Source: Halictus rubicundus (taxonomy: Eukaryota; Arthropoda; Insecta; Hymenoptera; Halictidae). Taken from it: a DNA stretch of 64,000 nucleotides. Numbering within the stretch: position 1 is the stretch's first letter; each line of letters starts with the position of its first letter. The position numbers and the translations under genes were made by a program. This document shows, piece after piece, positions 35,300-48,252 of this stretch. The stretch lies in NCBI RefSeq assembly GCF_050948215.1, contig NC_135156.1, positions 14,197,257 through 14,261,256 on the forward strand, read 5' to 3'. The notes under the pieces are model-generated. The model had not been told where the DNA came from. It ran no database searches and saw only the letters and a program-made list of their open reading frames with translations.

Positions 35300-38110
35300 G
35301 CATGAAGAATCCGGTGATCAACGCTCGATGGATTTCGAAGACACTGATTGAGCTGGCGGAACCCCTGCGCGGACGCGAGCTGGACATGACTCGGATAGCG
35401 AGCTTTGACTTCGGGGCTTCGAGAGATCGGGATCTGCAAGCTTTTCGACTGACCTGGTTTCGTGGAGAGTGCATTTTGGCGACTCTGATCCGCTGGGTGT
35501 TCAGCTGTCTTCGAGTTGTTCAGTATTATCATTGCATACTGTTCACTGAGATGGCCAAGCCCTGCTAAAAGACATCTAGGAGCTAGAGCGCGATTTAGGC
35601 ATCAGGTTTTGAGTTAGGGCTTTGAGAGATCGGGATCTGCAAGCTTTTCGACTGACCTGGTTTCGTGGAGAGTGCATTTTGGCGACTCTGATCCGCTGGG
35701 TGTTCAGCTGTCTTCGAGTTGTTCAGTATTATCATTGCATACTGTTCACTGAGATGGCCAAGCCCTGCTAAAAGACATCTAGGAGCTAGAGCGCGATTTA
35801 GGCATCAGGTTTTGAGTTAGGGCTTTGAGAGATCGGGATCTGCAAGCTTTTCGACTGACCTGGTTTCGTGGAGAGTGCATTTTGGCGACTCTGATCCGCT
35901 GGGTGTTCAGCTGTCTTCGAGTTGTTCAGTATTATCATTGCATACTGTTCACTGAGATGGCCAAGCCCTGCTAAAAGACATCTAGGAGCTAGAGCGCGAT
36001 TTAGGCATCAGGTTTTGAGTTAGGGCTTTGAGAGATCGGGATCTGCAAGCTTTTCGACTGACCTGGTTTCGTGGAGAGTGCATTTTGGCGACTCTGATCC
36101 GCTGGGTGTTCAGCTGTCTTCGAGTTGTTCAGTATTATCATTGCATACTGTTCAGTGAGATGGCCAAGCTCTGCTAAAAGACATCTAGGAGCTAGAGCGC
36201 GATTTAGGCATCAGGTTTTGAGTTAGGGCTTTGAGAGATCGGGATCTGCAAGCTTTTCGACTGACCTGGTTTCGTGGAGAGTGCATTTTGGCGACTCTGA
36301 TCCGCTGGGTGTTCAGCTGTCTTCTAGTTGTTCAGTATTATCATTGTATACTGTTCACTGAGATGGCCAAGCTCTGCTAAAAGACATCTAGGAGCTAGAG
36401 CGCGATTTAGGCATCAGGTTTTGAGTTAGGGCATTGAGAGATTGGAATCTGCAGGCTTTTGGATTGAGCTGGTTTCGTGGAGAGTGCATTTTGGGGACTC
36501 TGATCCGCTGGGTGTTCAGCTGTCTTCTAGTTGTTCAGTATTATCATGGTATACTGTTCACTGAGATGGCCAAGCTCTGCTAAAAGACATCTAGGAGCTA
36601 GAGCGCGATTTAGGCATCAGGTTTTGAGTTAGGGCTTTGAGAGATTCGAATCTGCAAGCTTTTCGATTGACCTGGTTTCGTGGAGAGTGCATTTTGGGAA
36701 CTCTGATCCGGTGGTGTTCAGCTGTCTTCTAGTTGTTCAGTATTATCATTGTATACTGTTCACTGGCGCTTCTAGGAGACATCTAGGAGCTAGAGCGCGA
36801 TTTAGACACCAGGTTTTGACTTGGAGTTTCGAGATTGTCGAGGGACCTTTTTACACTTACCTGGTTCTGTATGAGTGCGTTTTGGAGACTTTGATCTGGC
36901 GGGCGTTTGGAATGTTCGTAAGTTGAGTATTCCTCTAGCTACAGTGAATTCTCGATATATGTCAGCAACACGGGTCTTGCCAACGTCGTGTATCGTCCAG
37001 GAGACATACCCAAGCGGTGTTATGTTTACACTCCTCGACGTCCGTGGCCGCTCGAGCTTCGTGGCCCCTCACGGGGTATACACCGCGGTAATGGGGATAA
37101 TTCTGCGACATTTATCATACAACTCTTGGCGACATATATAGAGAAATCACTGTATTCGTTTTTAGCATTGTCTACTGTTGGTGGGAGTACTGGGGTGGCC
37201 CTTGTATATAGGAGCTAGAGTGTGACTTAGGTATCAGGTTTTAATTTGGAATTTTGAGATTGTTGAGTTTTGGGACTTTCTTAAATTGACTTGGCTCTGT
37301 AAAGTGTGGTTTTTGGGGACATGTGATGGAACTCCAAGGCATGTAGAAGCTAAGTTGTCTTTTAGCTATTCAGTTTTATCATCGCGTACCATTGATCGAG
37401 ATGGTGGAACCTCTGAGCGTCTAAGAGATAAAATGTAATTTAAGTATCAGGTTTAGACTTTACAGGTTGTTCGGGTGGAACCGTTCTAAATTGACCTAAT
37501 TCTGTAAAGAGTTGGTTTTGAACCGAGGATGGAACTCGTGGACATTGATTGAACTAATGAGACCCTAGGGTATCCCAAAGCTTAGTTGTCCTCTAGCTAT
37601 TGTATACTACTGTAAAATACAGATTGTTTCTATTGCTTGCAAGGTACGTAGACATTTCCATCTTTTCCGAATAATTTTATTCAGTCGAAAATAATCCGTA
37701 GTGTAGTAATTATGGTACCTCTGAGCATCTATGTAGAGGCTAGAGTGTGATGTTTGGGTATCAGATTTAGACTTGAAGTTTCGGGATTGTTGGGCTAGAA
37801 GCTTTGTAAATTGACCGGACTCCGTAACGAGTGGTTTTTGGTCGACACTGATTGATCTGATGGAACTCTGGGATATGCAGAAGTTGAGCTACCCAGTCTT
37901 ATAATTGCATATCACTGATTAAGATCGTGGTACCCCAGGGCGACTAGGAGTTAGAGCATGACTTAAGCATCAGGTTTAGGCTTGGAATTTCACCTGATTT
38001 TGTACAGACTGGTTTTTAGAATTCACTGGTCCCGAGTTTGAAGACACCGATCATCCGAAGAAAGTCTTATATCAATATTTAGAGGCCAAGCTGTCCTCTG
38101 ATCAGTTTCA
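35300..38110. repeat. 203 bp tandem repeat: seven close copies and a degenerate tail
   Basis: CGTGGAGAGTGCATTTTGG is at 35461, 35664, 35867, 36070, 36273, 36476 and 36679, exactly 203 bp apart. The first five units are nearly identical, the next two slightly diverged. From 36780 to about 38110 the same motifs (TTCAGTATTATCAT, TAGGAGCTAGAG, CATCAGGTTTTGA) recur in increasingly diverged units, interrupted by MITE C. Divergence rising toward the right suggests recent expansion at the left end, or assembly of identical units. Confidence 0.93.
36940..37154 (+). mobile_element. MITE family CAGTG, copy C (most complete)
   Basis: A 211 bp element (36942-37152) is flanked by TA at 36940-36941 and 37153-37154. 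The 22-base terminal inverted repeat is CAGTGAATTCTCGATATATG against CAGTGATTTCTCTATATATG, 19 of 22 matching overall. There is no transposase frame. It lies inside the degenerate part of the 203 bp array, splitting a repeat unit, so it inserted after the array formed. Confidence 0.82.
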
Positions 38111-38123
38111 TCACTGCATATCA

Positions 38124-38324
38124 TTAACCCTTAACGGACCAATGCCGCCATATAAACGGCATGGTACTTGTCGCGTGTATGGCTGCAAAAATAAAAAAAA
38201 AGTAAAATATAAGTATATATAAAATAAAATATAAGTATTTTCCTTTCTATACTTGACATAAAAATGTTGAGTCCGCAGTTTCTCGGAAGTAAACTTGAAA
38301 TAATTCCGGACAGTTAAGGGTTAA
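38124..38324. mobile_element. Second piggyBac-like MITE flanked by TTAA
   Basis: TTAA at 38124-38127 and 38321-38324 flanks a 193 bp element whose ends are CCCTTAACGGACC and GGACAGTTAAGGG, imperfectly inverted. The interior has an AT-rich tract. The ends share CCCTT with the 7.2 kb element but the interior differs, so it is a related family rather than the same one. It sits at the right end of the degenerate 203 bp array. Confidence 0.7.
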
Positions 38325-38329
38325 GCGAT

Positions 38330-41300
38330 GGAACCTCTGGGACAGGAACTATATTACCACTTTGGAGTGTGACTCGTTGGACCTAATTATTACAATTAAT
38401 GAATTGAACAATCTGCAAAAAATGGTCAATAAATTCGGTAACTAGGAAATTCGTATTTAAAAGAACAAACTCGAGTGAAAGCTGCGGCCAAACATTTCCA
38501 GAGAAATTTGCAAATTTTCCACGGACCGACAAGGAACAATGCGCGGTAGTGTTTTCACAAGCAATAGGAGCGACGGACAGGATTCAGCTCGGAAGACGAA
38601 CGAAATTGAATTGTCCCCGTGGAACGCGCGTCGAGCTGCTCGTTACTCGCGGATCGATCTGTTTGCGGAAAGCACGGGATCTTCAATCTGCGACTGTCGG
38701 CCGTGCTGATTGATGGCGTCGTTAATACAGCCCGGTTATGAATGTTTAGCAGAATAAATATCCGCCAGGAGACGCACGCTACGCGTCGCGTCGCGTCGCG
38801 TCGGGGAGTCGTTATTCAAATCGCTGTTTACTGTTAAGACGACCGGCTGGCTTTTTTCCTTGTTGCAGTGCGCGCGAGGTACGTTAGGTAACCGGAGACA
38901 TAAGTTACCTAACAGTAGGGGAGACTCCGATGGTCGTCGGTTTCTCGCTCGGGCAACTTCGGTGCCACGGCTGTTTCGTTTTACCAGGGTCTTTGGAGTT
39001 TGCTTTCAGCCCGCTCGAATTTCTTAAGTAGGTTAATTAGGGCTGCGAACTGTTCCCGAAGACGTCGCCGAGTTATCGGGCCTGAATTATTACGTCCTCG
39101 TGATTTTATTATCATCGCTTGATGCTGATGGACTGCGATCGGTGCTGTGCGAGTTTCTCGAGGGTGTCGTCGAGCTTCGGCTGATCGGTAGACGTCAGTA
39201 GTTGTCAGCAGACTTTATGCATTTCTGTTAAACGTGATGAAGTATGAAACAGAGATAGTCTCTAGGTTGTTACGTAAATATTTATTTACTTATATATTTC
39301 TGTCCAATATTTCTCGATGACAAAATTTGTATGCGTTCCTTGATCGTCGGGTGAATTATCCTAAGAGTTTCAGAAAGAATTTTATAGTTTCTTGAAGAAC
39401 AAATCAGAGAAACCATCAATTGGAAGAGAACCGGTGGCTAGCTGATTTGCACCTGTAACGACGCATCTCTAATTCAAATGTGTATTGTATACCTTCTTGA
39501 AAGTTGATCGTTTCGAGAAAATCACGTACGTGAATATCTTCAATGTGAAAGTTTAGCCTGAGCGAATTCTCGAGACTTGAAATTTGACTGTTGCGTGTAG
39601 GTCTTCCCGATGCGCCGCGCCGCATTGCGCGTCGTCGCGAATGTTAATGAGCAAAACACGGAGGTTGCGAATCTCACCGGGAGAAACTATGATTCTTTTT
39701 GCTTCCTGGTCGCTCTCCCCGAAGCGTGCCCGATGAGTCACGGAACGATTCCGCAGAATCGACGGCTTGCGTTTTTCGGGGAGCGGAGTCGTCATTTTCC
39801 TACGCCGGTTCTGATCGACATGATATTCTTGTTAATTGGCCGGCCGGTTTATCGTTCTCTCCTTTCTTTTTCTTCTCCCGTTTCCCTATTTCCCTTCGTT
39901 CTGCTCCGAAATTTATTTTAATTCCCATCGAGAAGCAATTCGGATGGAAATTATCCGGACGGTTTGGCGGAAAAAGAAATCTCGTTCCAGCGGTTCCGAG
40001 GGAGTTTATTCTGCTTGGGCGGAGACGTGTTTAGCGTTTGTAAATTATGGAACGATGTTCACTGAATCAGTGGTAACGAGGATGATAATAACAGTAATGA
40101 GTCGTAAAGAAGGATTCCCGGGCAGTTGTTATCGGCAGGCCGCGATCTTCTTGTAAATACTAATTCTTATACCGTCGTTTGCAGAACGTTGAAATCGAAA
40201 TGGAGCTTGATGCTTCTATTAGGAGCTTTATAGACCTGAAATAAATTGCGAGTCTGCTGAAACCGCATCAAGCGTTTATTATACCGATTATCCATCGAAC
40301 TAAATCAGCTGTTTAATTATTGTACGGTTCAGCTCCCAATTTATATTTTTAGAGATACCGGCTCTTCGTTGTTTCTGGGTAATTTGTTGTGTTTGCGACG
40401 GTTGAATGCCAAGTGTAGGAATTTGCGTGGAAAACGTCCCGCGCTCGTTTAGGCCGAAGCAGTCGAAGGAATTTCGCGATCGCAACAGATCGAGTACGCA
40501 ACCACGGCGATGTTGAAAGAACGATAACGATATATTAGGAATCGATATCAACCTCGCCTAGATCAAGGTATCAATTCCATGAACGCGAGTCCACTCGAGG
40601 ATTACGAGACACATTTTGCACGTAGGTGTTTCGTTTGCGAACCTTGACGCAACAACACACCGGTTTAACGAACCCCGACGATTTTACGATCGCTTTATAA
40701 GGACCACCCTGTATGCAAAGATTCCTAGCAACTGGGTTGAGCTTATTGGCCGATTCCAAATGATTTCGAAAAATGGCGACGCTGGAAAACGGGCTCCACC
40801 GCTCCATAACACGATTGTTTTATCGTTCTGAGACTTCTAGCAATATGGTTGCAAGAATTCGCTACTAAATCTTGGCAAGAATCGAACCTGCATAGTTGAA
40901 AGGCTCGGTCGGCGTAAAGAAGACAACGCGGACGACATAACATAAGAATGAATTACAAGAACGATCTACAAGAATGAGTTACAAGAATAATTTATAAAAG
41001 TCTACGTGGTTGAAAAAATTTAATTCAATTTAAGTGAAAGAATTCGATTGGGGAACATATTCATTCAATGTGAATTCATTCAATTCACTTCGGTGAATTC
41101 ACTCCGAACTATAAAGAAATTTAACCCTGTACAATTGATCCAGAACAATTAAAGGATTTAACACTGCGTATTTGGAGGAATTTATATTGAATAATTAAAA
41201 AACTGAACTCTGCACAATTGGAACAATTCATATCGTACATTTGGATGGAAGTGCCCAAAATTGTAGGAAGAATTCAGCCTAGACAATTAGAGAAAATGAT

Positions 41301-41455
41301 CTGTGTATAATTGGAAAAATTCTCGTAGAACGAAGGGAATTAATTTTGCAGAGTAGGAAGAATCCACCTGATATAATTAAAAGAACAACTCCTACAAATT
41401 TAGAAAAATTAACGCTACATATTTGGAAAAAATTGACCAGGATATTTGCAATTCT
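38330..41455. other. Intron interior, no supported gene
   Basis: Mixed composition with a CpG-rich block at 38520-39200. Frames at 39600-40160 overlap in three registers. The motif CACCCTGTA near 40707 resembles one end of a mariner-type element without a visible partner. Confidence 0.45.
38783..38803. repeat. CpG-rich pentanucleotide repeat (CGTCG)n
   Basis: GCGTCGCGTCGCGTCGCGTC: four units of a five-base repeat. The same unit occurs at 61979-62000. Confidence 0.9.
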
Positions 41456-41459
41456 TGGC

Positions 41460-41815
41460 TCAATTTAAATAGAACAGTAGCCCCCCGTTACAATTTTTAA
41501 TAATCATCCACCGAGATTAATCTAAAGTGCATATCCTAACGCTGCATATTAGAAAGGAATTGACCAGAAGTTGACCAAGAAATTTAAATTTAAATTGATA
41601 AAATCAATTTAAATAGAACAGTAGCCCTCCGTCACAATTTTAAATAATCATCCACCGAGATTAATCTAAACTGCATATCCTAACGCTGCATATTTGAAAG
41701 AAATTTACCAAGGAATTTAAATTTAAATTGATAAATTTATCAATTTAAATAGAACAGTAGCCCCTCGTTACAATTTTGAATAGTCATCCACCGAGATTAA
41801 TCTAAAATTCTATCC
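41460..41815. repeat. 136-144 bp tandem repeat, three copies
   Basis: GAACAGTAGCCC recurs near 41472, 41616 and 41752, each followed by GTTACAATTTT and CATCCACCGAGATTAATCTA. The stretch before it (41100-41460) has looser repeats of AATTGGA and AATTAAA. Confidence 0.85.
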
Positions 41816-44800
41816 CCTCCGCCGATAAATTTGAATGAGTTCAGCCTGCATAATCTCACGAATTTCCTCAGCGAACAACGAGAAGAATTCCTCGAAGTAT
41901 GGTAAAAAGATTTCGCGCATCGGATCCGATAGAATTCGCATTACGGCGGCACGGCCGAATTCGGCCGGAAGCGAGGCAGACTGGTGACCCTCGTGGCGAT
42001 CATTTCCAGTCGTTGCAAAAAGAGCGAGCAGATTGCCCGCGTTAATTCCCCCGGGACGTGGGAACTTAGATCGACCCAGATCCGCGAAACATCGTGAGAA
42101 GATGGGCGTCGGCCAAAGCATGATCGGCCGTCGGTGCCGCTTTTCGGCCCGCTTCTTCGTCTTCCTGGTATATAACGGAACAGACGGACAAGCCGAAAAC
42201 TTTCTCCGGCGCCTGACCTATTATCGGCTCGCCATTATTATCGTTGTTTCGCGCAGTCGGTTAAGGTTAGTGGGTAACCACCGGCCTGTGTATTGCCGCT
42301 GATGCCTCTACCGTCTACCATCTACCATCTACCTCTGCGTCGACTGCTGCTGAATTACCTCGAACGAGGGTCACGTTTTTCAGACTGGAACGACACTCTT
42401 TTGACGCAACCACGATGGAAACCGGTAATTTCCTCTGTAAACATCCTGAACTCGAATAATACTTTGATCTTCCCGCTAGAAAGTCGCGCGTGTCTGGGTC
42501 GACGACGATCCTTCGTCGGACAGATTCGGCGAAGAGAAAATTTCTTCGAACTGATTCTGTTCGACATTAGATGTTTACCGAGTTAATTGGGATCCTGCTT
42601 CACACCGGAGCTGTCAGACGACTCGGAATGTGGCATCTCAGATTTTTTAATTCGCAAATATTGCATTTCTGCAAATATTTTCATTCTCCATAAAAACTCA
42701 CCGGTACATGTTTTCTGAAATGCTAAAGTCTATCGTTTTTACTAATAATATGAAAAACGTGGAAAATCATGGGGGGGGGGTCCTAATTTCGTGACCGGGG
42801 GCTACAACTGTTCCTCGTCGTGATTTTAATGCGTCGAGAGGATTGAAATGTCTATTTTCGGAGGCGGTACCTGGCGGAGCAGAGGAGTTGGCAGCCGAAT
42901 GATAATCGAACGCGTTTCTTTCCATTCCGCGGATGCTCAATTAAACACGGCCAGCCGGAATAAATTCCGCGGCGGTTCGCTCGCGGTCGGGAGCGGCAAC
43001 ATCAAACCGTAATCGGCTGACAAAGGTAACTGATTCTGCAATTAAATCGATTCACGGGGCCGAGCTTTTAGCCGATGAGAGATTACCCGGTAGATTTTTC
43101 CTTTTCCGTCTCGCGGCGGGCTTGGACGCTGACCCCCGTAGTCCTTCGATATTAATTGCGGCTGTGCATACACAGTGAGTCATCTCGAAAGGGACGGTGG
43201 AATGGAAGGAGGAGAAGGGTAGCCGAGAGGAGAGACGGTATACCTCTTAAAGGTAGCCGCTAGATAGAAGGATGATCCGCGGATCGAACCGGTTCGGAGA
43301 TAAGAGATAACCTGGCCGCCGTTCAAGAAATCGATCAACAGACTGAGAGGCTCGTTCCAATTTTCTTGCCGGCCGGGGTTCTGCGAGTAGCGTTCTTTCT
43401 TTTGCCATACTCGCGCGGGCTTGATCGCCGACAATCACGGGACGGCGTAATAAATTCTCCGCCACTTAAGTCATAAACACGAGGCGAGGATCTTCTTCTT
43501 CTTCGTCGTCGTCGTCGTGGTCCTCCTCTTCTGCTGGCGTCCACGCTCCCGTTGAGCTCCTCCATTTTGCTTCTGGTTCTCTCGTTTTCGAGACGCTCAC
43601 GCTCGTTCGGGGTGTTTCAGATTGTTCTCGAGCGATCCCAGCTGCTTCTCCTGTCCGCGTAAACCCCTCGAGGACGACGCCATATTAATTTCTTCCCGTG
43701 TGATCCACGTTATACGATGTTACAGATGCTATCATGGTCTGTTCGTGATTTCGAATTTTCCATATTCCAGAAACTAAGTCTACACATATTTTTAAAATGG
43801 CCTCTCAATATTGCACAACAAAAAATGTGAACCACTTATGTACCCAATACTAAACCACAAGAAAAAGGCATTAGTTAAAAAGTAGTAACAACACAGACGT
43901 CTTTAAGTAGTCTCTTCCTAATTCTTTTCGAATCATTTCTGTGCTTCGCGCTCACTAAAAACGATATTATTCTCTGCATATTTTTCTCATAATGTCCGTA
44001 CAAGTTCCGTTTCACCTCTCTGTATAAACAAATCGGTGACTCACGTTCGTACGCGAAGGCCTGACTCACGGGGCGAGCGTTGATTAACGCGCCTGCGCGC
44101 CATTACGCGGAACCCGGGCCCCGATATTTATTAGCCACGTTAATTAAGCCTATTGCAACGCCGGGTTCTCTAACAGTATAGGCCACGAATTACGCTTCAC
44201 GCGATCTCACACGACGGATTACGCTTCGCGCGTCCCGTTAGCTCAGTGATCGGTCGAACGGTCCCAGTCCGTTCCGCGTAACGATCCAGAGAAACGGTCA
44301 CCGATCCATACCGGTCCCCCCCCCCTCTCTTTCTCTCTGTCCCTCTATCTCTTTCTTTGTTAATTGCGATTAATCGCCGATCCCTAATTGCTCTCTGTCC
44401 GCCCGAAGAAGATTTTCCGCGAAACCCGTCGCGGTTCACGCGCGCTTCTCGCGAACGCTAATTACGGACACCTGTTACGATTCCGCGGGAGCACAGGCCC
44501 GCTAATTGGCCCCTCGATATCCATACTGCTCGAAAACTACGCGAATTTTCAGCATTCTTGCTTATGGCAACGGGGGACACGCGTAATCTTTCTTTATTGT
44601 TAGTGGAAGAGATAATCTGGTTAACGATTGTCATAGGAACGTTATTTTATTAAGAGGTGAGCATTGCTAATAGACTGCTGGATTAAATAACAATATTCCA
44701 CATCAATTGCCGCGGCTGGGAGTTGAATAAAAAGGTATTTTCTATGTCTATCAATTCGATAAATTTTTCTTTATAGTCCGTAGAGAGATAATCTTGTTAA

Positions 44801-45535
44801 CGATTGTTGGCGATCTGCAGTCTGATCATTCGTATTATTTAATGTAATACATTTTCAATGATGTATCATTCGATGTACGAATCTGCAGCCACCACAAATG
44901 GCCAAATATTCGCCAGTCCAATGGCTGGCAGATCAGGTTTCGAATCGTTCAAGGCTAGACAGCGTCGGAATATTAATGGGCAGGTTTAAATATTCGAGGA
45001 TCCTTTTGAAATGAGTTTTTTATTCGGAATATTGTCTTTTTCGTCGAGAACAAGTTCTCGGAGACTTTCGCGAGACCAAGATAGAACGAAAGACGATACG
45101 ACCGAGCGTGTTCCAGCGTGGACGATTTCAAGAAGCAAATTCGAAATCGAGCGCGAAGGGAGAAAACAAAGTATCGCAACGGGAACGGGCCCCGCAAAGT
45201 GAAACGCGCGTTTGGTTTTCCATTGACCGCGCGCAAAACGTTCGCGGAGCGGTGTGGCTAGATCTCACAAGAGATCGTCGTTCATTACCAGCACGTGCCC
45301 CAATTACTCGAGACAATCGTGACCGAATAGAGTGGCGTCCCGTTAGACGTTAGATCAGCAAGAGCTGGCTGGACGCCCGACGGCGACAATACAAGTTTGT
45401 TCCTCGGATCGGTTAATTGACGATTGACACGTACTCGAGGAATCCAAATCAATCGAGCTGAAGTGATTCTGCTCCGACAGTGTCGCAATTAAACTAGTTT
45501 CAGCGCTGCGGTAGTATTTGACCAGTATCGTGGAG
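41816..45535. other. Intron interior, CpG-rich, no supported gene
   Basis: Contains a G10 run (42770-42779), a trinucleotide CTT/CGT tract near 43493-43520, a C9 tract near 44317 followed by TCTCT, and a small duplication (AGATAATCTGGTTAACGATTG near 44610, AGATAATCTTGTTAACGATTG near 44790). Confidence 0.45.
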
Positions 45536-45539
45536 CTAG

Positions 45540-46110
45540 CTAAGAGGAAATTATTTTTCCTGTGGTTAATTGTTTAACTTAAAAATTTGACATTTTTGTA
45601 TTATTTAGTTGACAACGCGTGGATAAGATTCCAGTAATTTTTCATTTCTCCTGTGCGTTTTATGGCCGGGCAGTAAATATTGTTTACCGGCCGCTCGGTG
45701 ATTTCAACGAGTGGTCGAGAAGCGATGTCTTGGAGGTTTCAGAAAATAAATTTTCCTGCGGTAACTGCTCAGCCAAAAGATCTGAAATTTTTATAGGTTT
45801 CAGCTGATAGAATGTAGATAATTTTCCAGTAATTTTTAATTTGTCGTCGGGAATAAATATTAATCGGAGCCATGAAACTGGTTCCGCTCGGTGATTTCAA
45901 TGCCCAATCAAGAAGTGACGTCTTAAAGGTCTCAGGAAAATTAATCTTCCTGCAAAATCCAGTCAACTAAAAAATCTGGATAATTCTATATCATTTAGCC
46001 AACGAAATGTAGATAATATCCTGGTAATCTTTAATTTCTTATCTAAATTTTACGTATGTGACATAAATATTGGAGCCGGTGATTTCAATGCTCGGCGAAG
46101 CAGCATCGTC
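45540..46110. repeat. Degenerate tandem repeat of about 180-200 bp, three copies
   Basis: CTCGGTGATTTCAA recurs at 45694 and 45897 and a variant near 46075. CCAGTAATTTTT/CCTGGTAATCTTT and TTTTCCTGCGG/CTTCCTGCAAA occur in the same order in each copy. Noncoding. Confidence 0.72.
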
Positions 46111-47880
46111 GGCCTGGAAGGTTTTAAAATCGACACCAAACCAAAGGGGGCGGATTAAATATTTGTTATTCTTGTCATTTTGTACAACCTGTGTGGCCCT
46201 CATTACCCACGCAAATAATTGCCCGACTCGCTCGTAACGCTTACAGAGCACTGGCAATTGAAGTAGCTTAAGGCCGCTCAGCCTCGATACGATTTCGCAA
46301 GAAACGAGGAAAATCGACTACACAGAACGAGAACTGGCAAAGTACACAACCCAGGGGGAAGTAACCAAGCACCTGGATGATGAATATCAATCAGGAATCA
46401 TTTTCTCTGTCGACTGTGATCATCTCTCCCTTCAATTATCCTGCAAACCGTTTCGAGGAAACCCCGAGCCCGCCGCGGGCGGCTTTTTACTCGGAACTTC
46501 GATTCACGCTGACAAACCGTGCGGCGAGAAGAAATGGAAAGAAAGCACGGGAAAGAATCGACAACGCGTCGATTGTATGCAATCAACGTGCGACGGCCGA
46601 CGTCCGATTGAAAAATCACGCGGGATCACTTATGATTACGATCGCGCACAGATTTTCCCTGTAATCACGCGGATTCTTCGCGGTGTAACTGGATTTTTCC
46701 TTCGGTTTGTTTCGCGAACGTGCGATCGTGGTTGTCCGGGGAAGGCGCATATCCGATGGGAAAGGCTTGTTCGAGTTACGCGATGGTGACGCGATAATGA
46801 TGATTACCACGTCACGGTTGTCCCGCGACTCTGCCGGACACTTTTCTCGCCACCTCGTGAAACTCTACACCGGCGCAATTACGATATAAATCAATCGTCC
46901 ACGCTCGGGGAATTAATAGCGGCGAGCATACACCGGGATAACGGAGATCTAGGAAGATTGTACTTTCGCCAAAAATCGCGATTCCTGCGGATTTTATTTT
47001 TCGCGCGAAATTGCCCGCTGCAATCTGTTCTTCCTATCTCGGCTGTCTCGGGACCGGGGAATTATTGTGGAGAGTGTACTGCGTACGCCGTTCTGCGATT
47101 GTTTCATTGGGGGCTCGTATTTGTACTGTTATAGTAATTGTACGCGTCGTAACACCGTAGATCTTCACGCAAATTAATATTTCTTTACTTGAAACCTCCA
47201 GTTTCGGTCTGCGACGTCCATGAAGATTATCTTAGAATTGTCCAATAAATTCTTGCTTCGCTTCACGAGGTAAGAACGAGCAAGAATTGAAAACTAGATG
47301 GTACTATTCTTATCTCTTTTTTTTTTTTTTTTGTAGTACTGGGGTTCAGAAATGTTCCACAAATGGCGATATGATTATGAGGAGAACTTACTGCACAGTA
47401 CAATTGAAATTGCAGGGAAAAGTACATGATTGAATCAGAACAAAATTACACGATACTCTTCAAGAAGAATTAAATTCTCTTTAAGAATTCAATATCAAGA
47501 GTACGTATAAACAAATTTATCTTGAAACTCTCGAGTCCTCCACAAAGTCGAAATTATTCTCACAAATAAATGCAAGAGTACCAAATCCGTCCAACACATT
47601 TTTCAACATTCTTTGGCAACAGCTACAACTAATCTAACACGATTAGCATCCTTATCACCATCACAACCTATCGCTATCCTGCAATCCAGAAAATTGCTCA
47701 ATTTCGAAAAAACATCCTCGAAAACATCTCCAAAGCGTCCATTGAAAGGTTAAAATCTTTGAACCTTGGGGGTTGAAAGAGCACCCTCGCGAGAAACAAT
47801 TTTTTCCATCGCGCAAAAAAAAAAAAAAAGAAAAAAGAATTTGAATGGCGGTTGAAAGCGTAGCATTGCACGAGAGCTTT
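46111..47880. other. Intron end before the 47.9 kb exon, no supported gene
   Basis: A GC-rich block (46270-47060) has overlapping frames; the rest is AT-rich with T- and A-runs (47319-47332 and 47816-47829). Nothing else was seen. Confidence 0.45.
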
Positions 47881-47933
47881 AGTCGGCTAACACACGAGGC
47901 TTACGAATTTTTTCTCCCGGCGTCGCGACGCAG

Positions 47934-48158
47934 GAGAGCGACGGTGGTTGCGATGGTAGCGACGCCGAGATGATCGGTAACGGGAGACGCGGAGGCGGAA
48001 CGGAAAGGGATCGCGATATGGAGGAGGATGAGGACGAAGGAAGGGAGGAAAGGAGCTCGGAAGGTGGAGGTGGTGGAGGTTTCGGTGGTTGGAGGTCCCA
48101 TTTGCTCGGTGGGCTGACGCAACGTGTCAAATCCTGGTACTGGGGCGCCAGGCCCCTC
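47934..48158 (+). CDS. dysc: dysc/whirlin linker exon with Gly-rich and RVKSWYWGARPL segment (75 codons)
   Basis: The acceptor (pyrimidine run then GCGACGCAG, ending 47933) and donor (CTC|GTAAGT, starting 48159) enclose 225 bases in phase 0 at both ends. The peptide starts ESDGGCDGSDAEM, passes through an acidic/basic stretch (RDMEEDEDEGREERSSE) and a six-glycine run. It ends in an ordered-looking, aromatic stretch LLGGLTQRVKSWYWGARPL. An internal ATG at 47970 could instead make this a first exon, but the reading frame is already open from the acceptor. It joins in frame to the PDZ exon at 55171 (GARPL then ELAHKLSRSF). Assignment to dysc is strong by phase, order and composition. The function of the SWYWG motif is unknown to me. 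Confidence 0.74.
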
Positions 48159-48210
48159 GTAAGTTTTCTAATCAAACGAACCACAACACACAGATCTTAC
48201 CACGCACAGA

Positions 48211-48211
<1 letters not shown>

Positions 48212-48241
<30 letters not shown>

Positions 48242-48252
48242 ATTTCTTCTTC
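48212..48252. repeat. (CTT)n microsatellite just after the dysc exon donor
   Basis: CTT repeated about 10 times followed by a pyrimidine-rich tract, 50-90 bases inside the intron that begins at 48159. Confidence 0.93.

Noticed and set aside
44225..44275. tRNA-like TTAGCTCAGTGATCGGT
   Set aside because: Resembles an A box, but no B box (GGTTCGA) or foldable cloverleaf follows.
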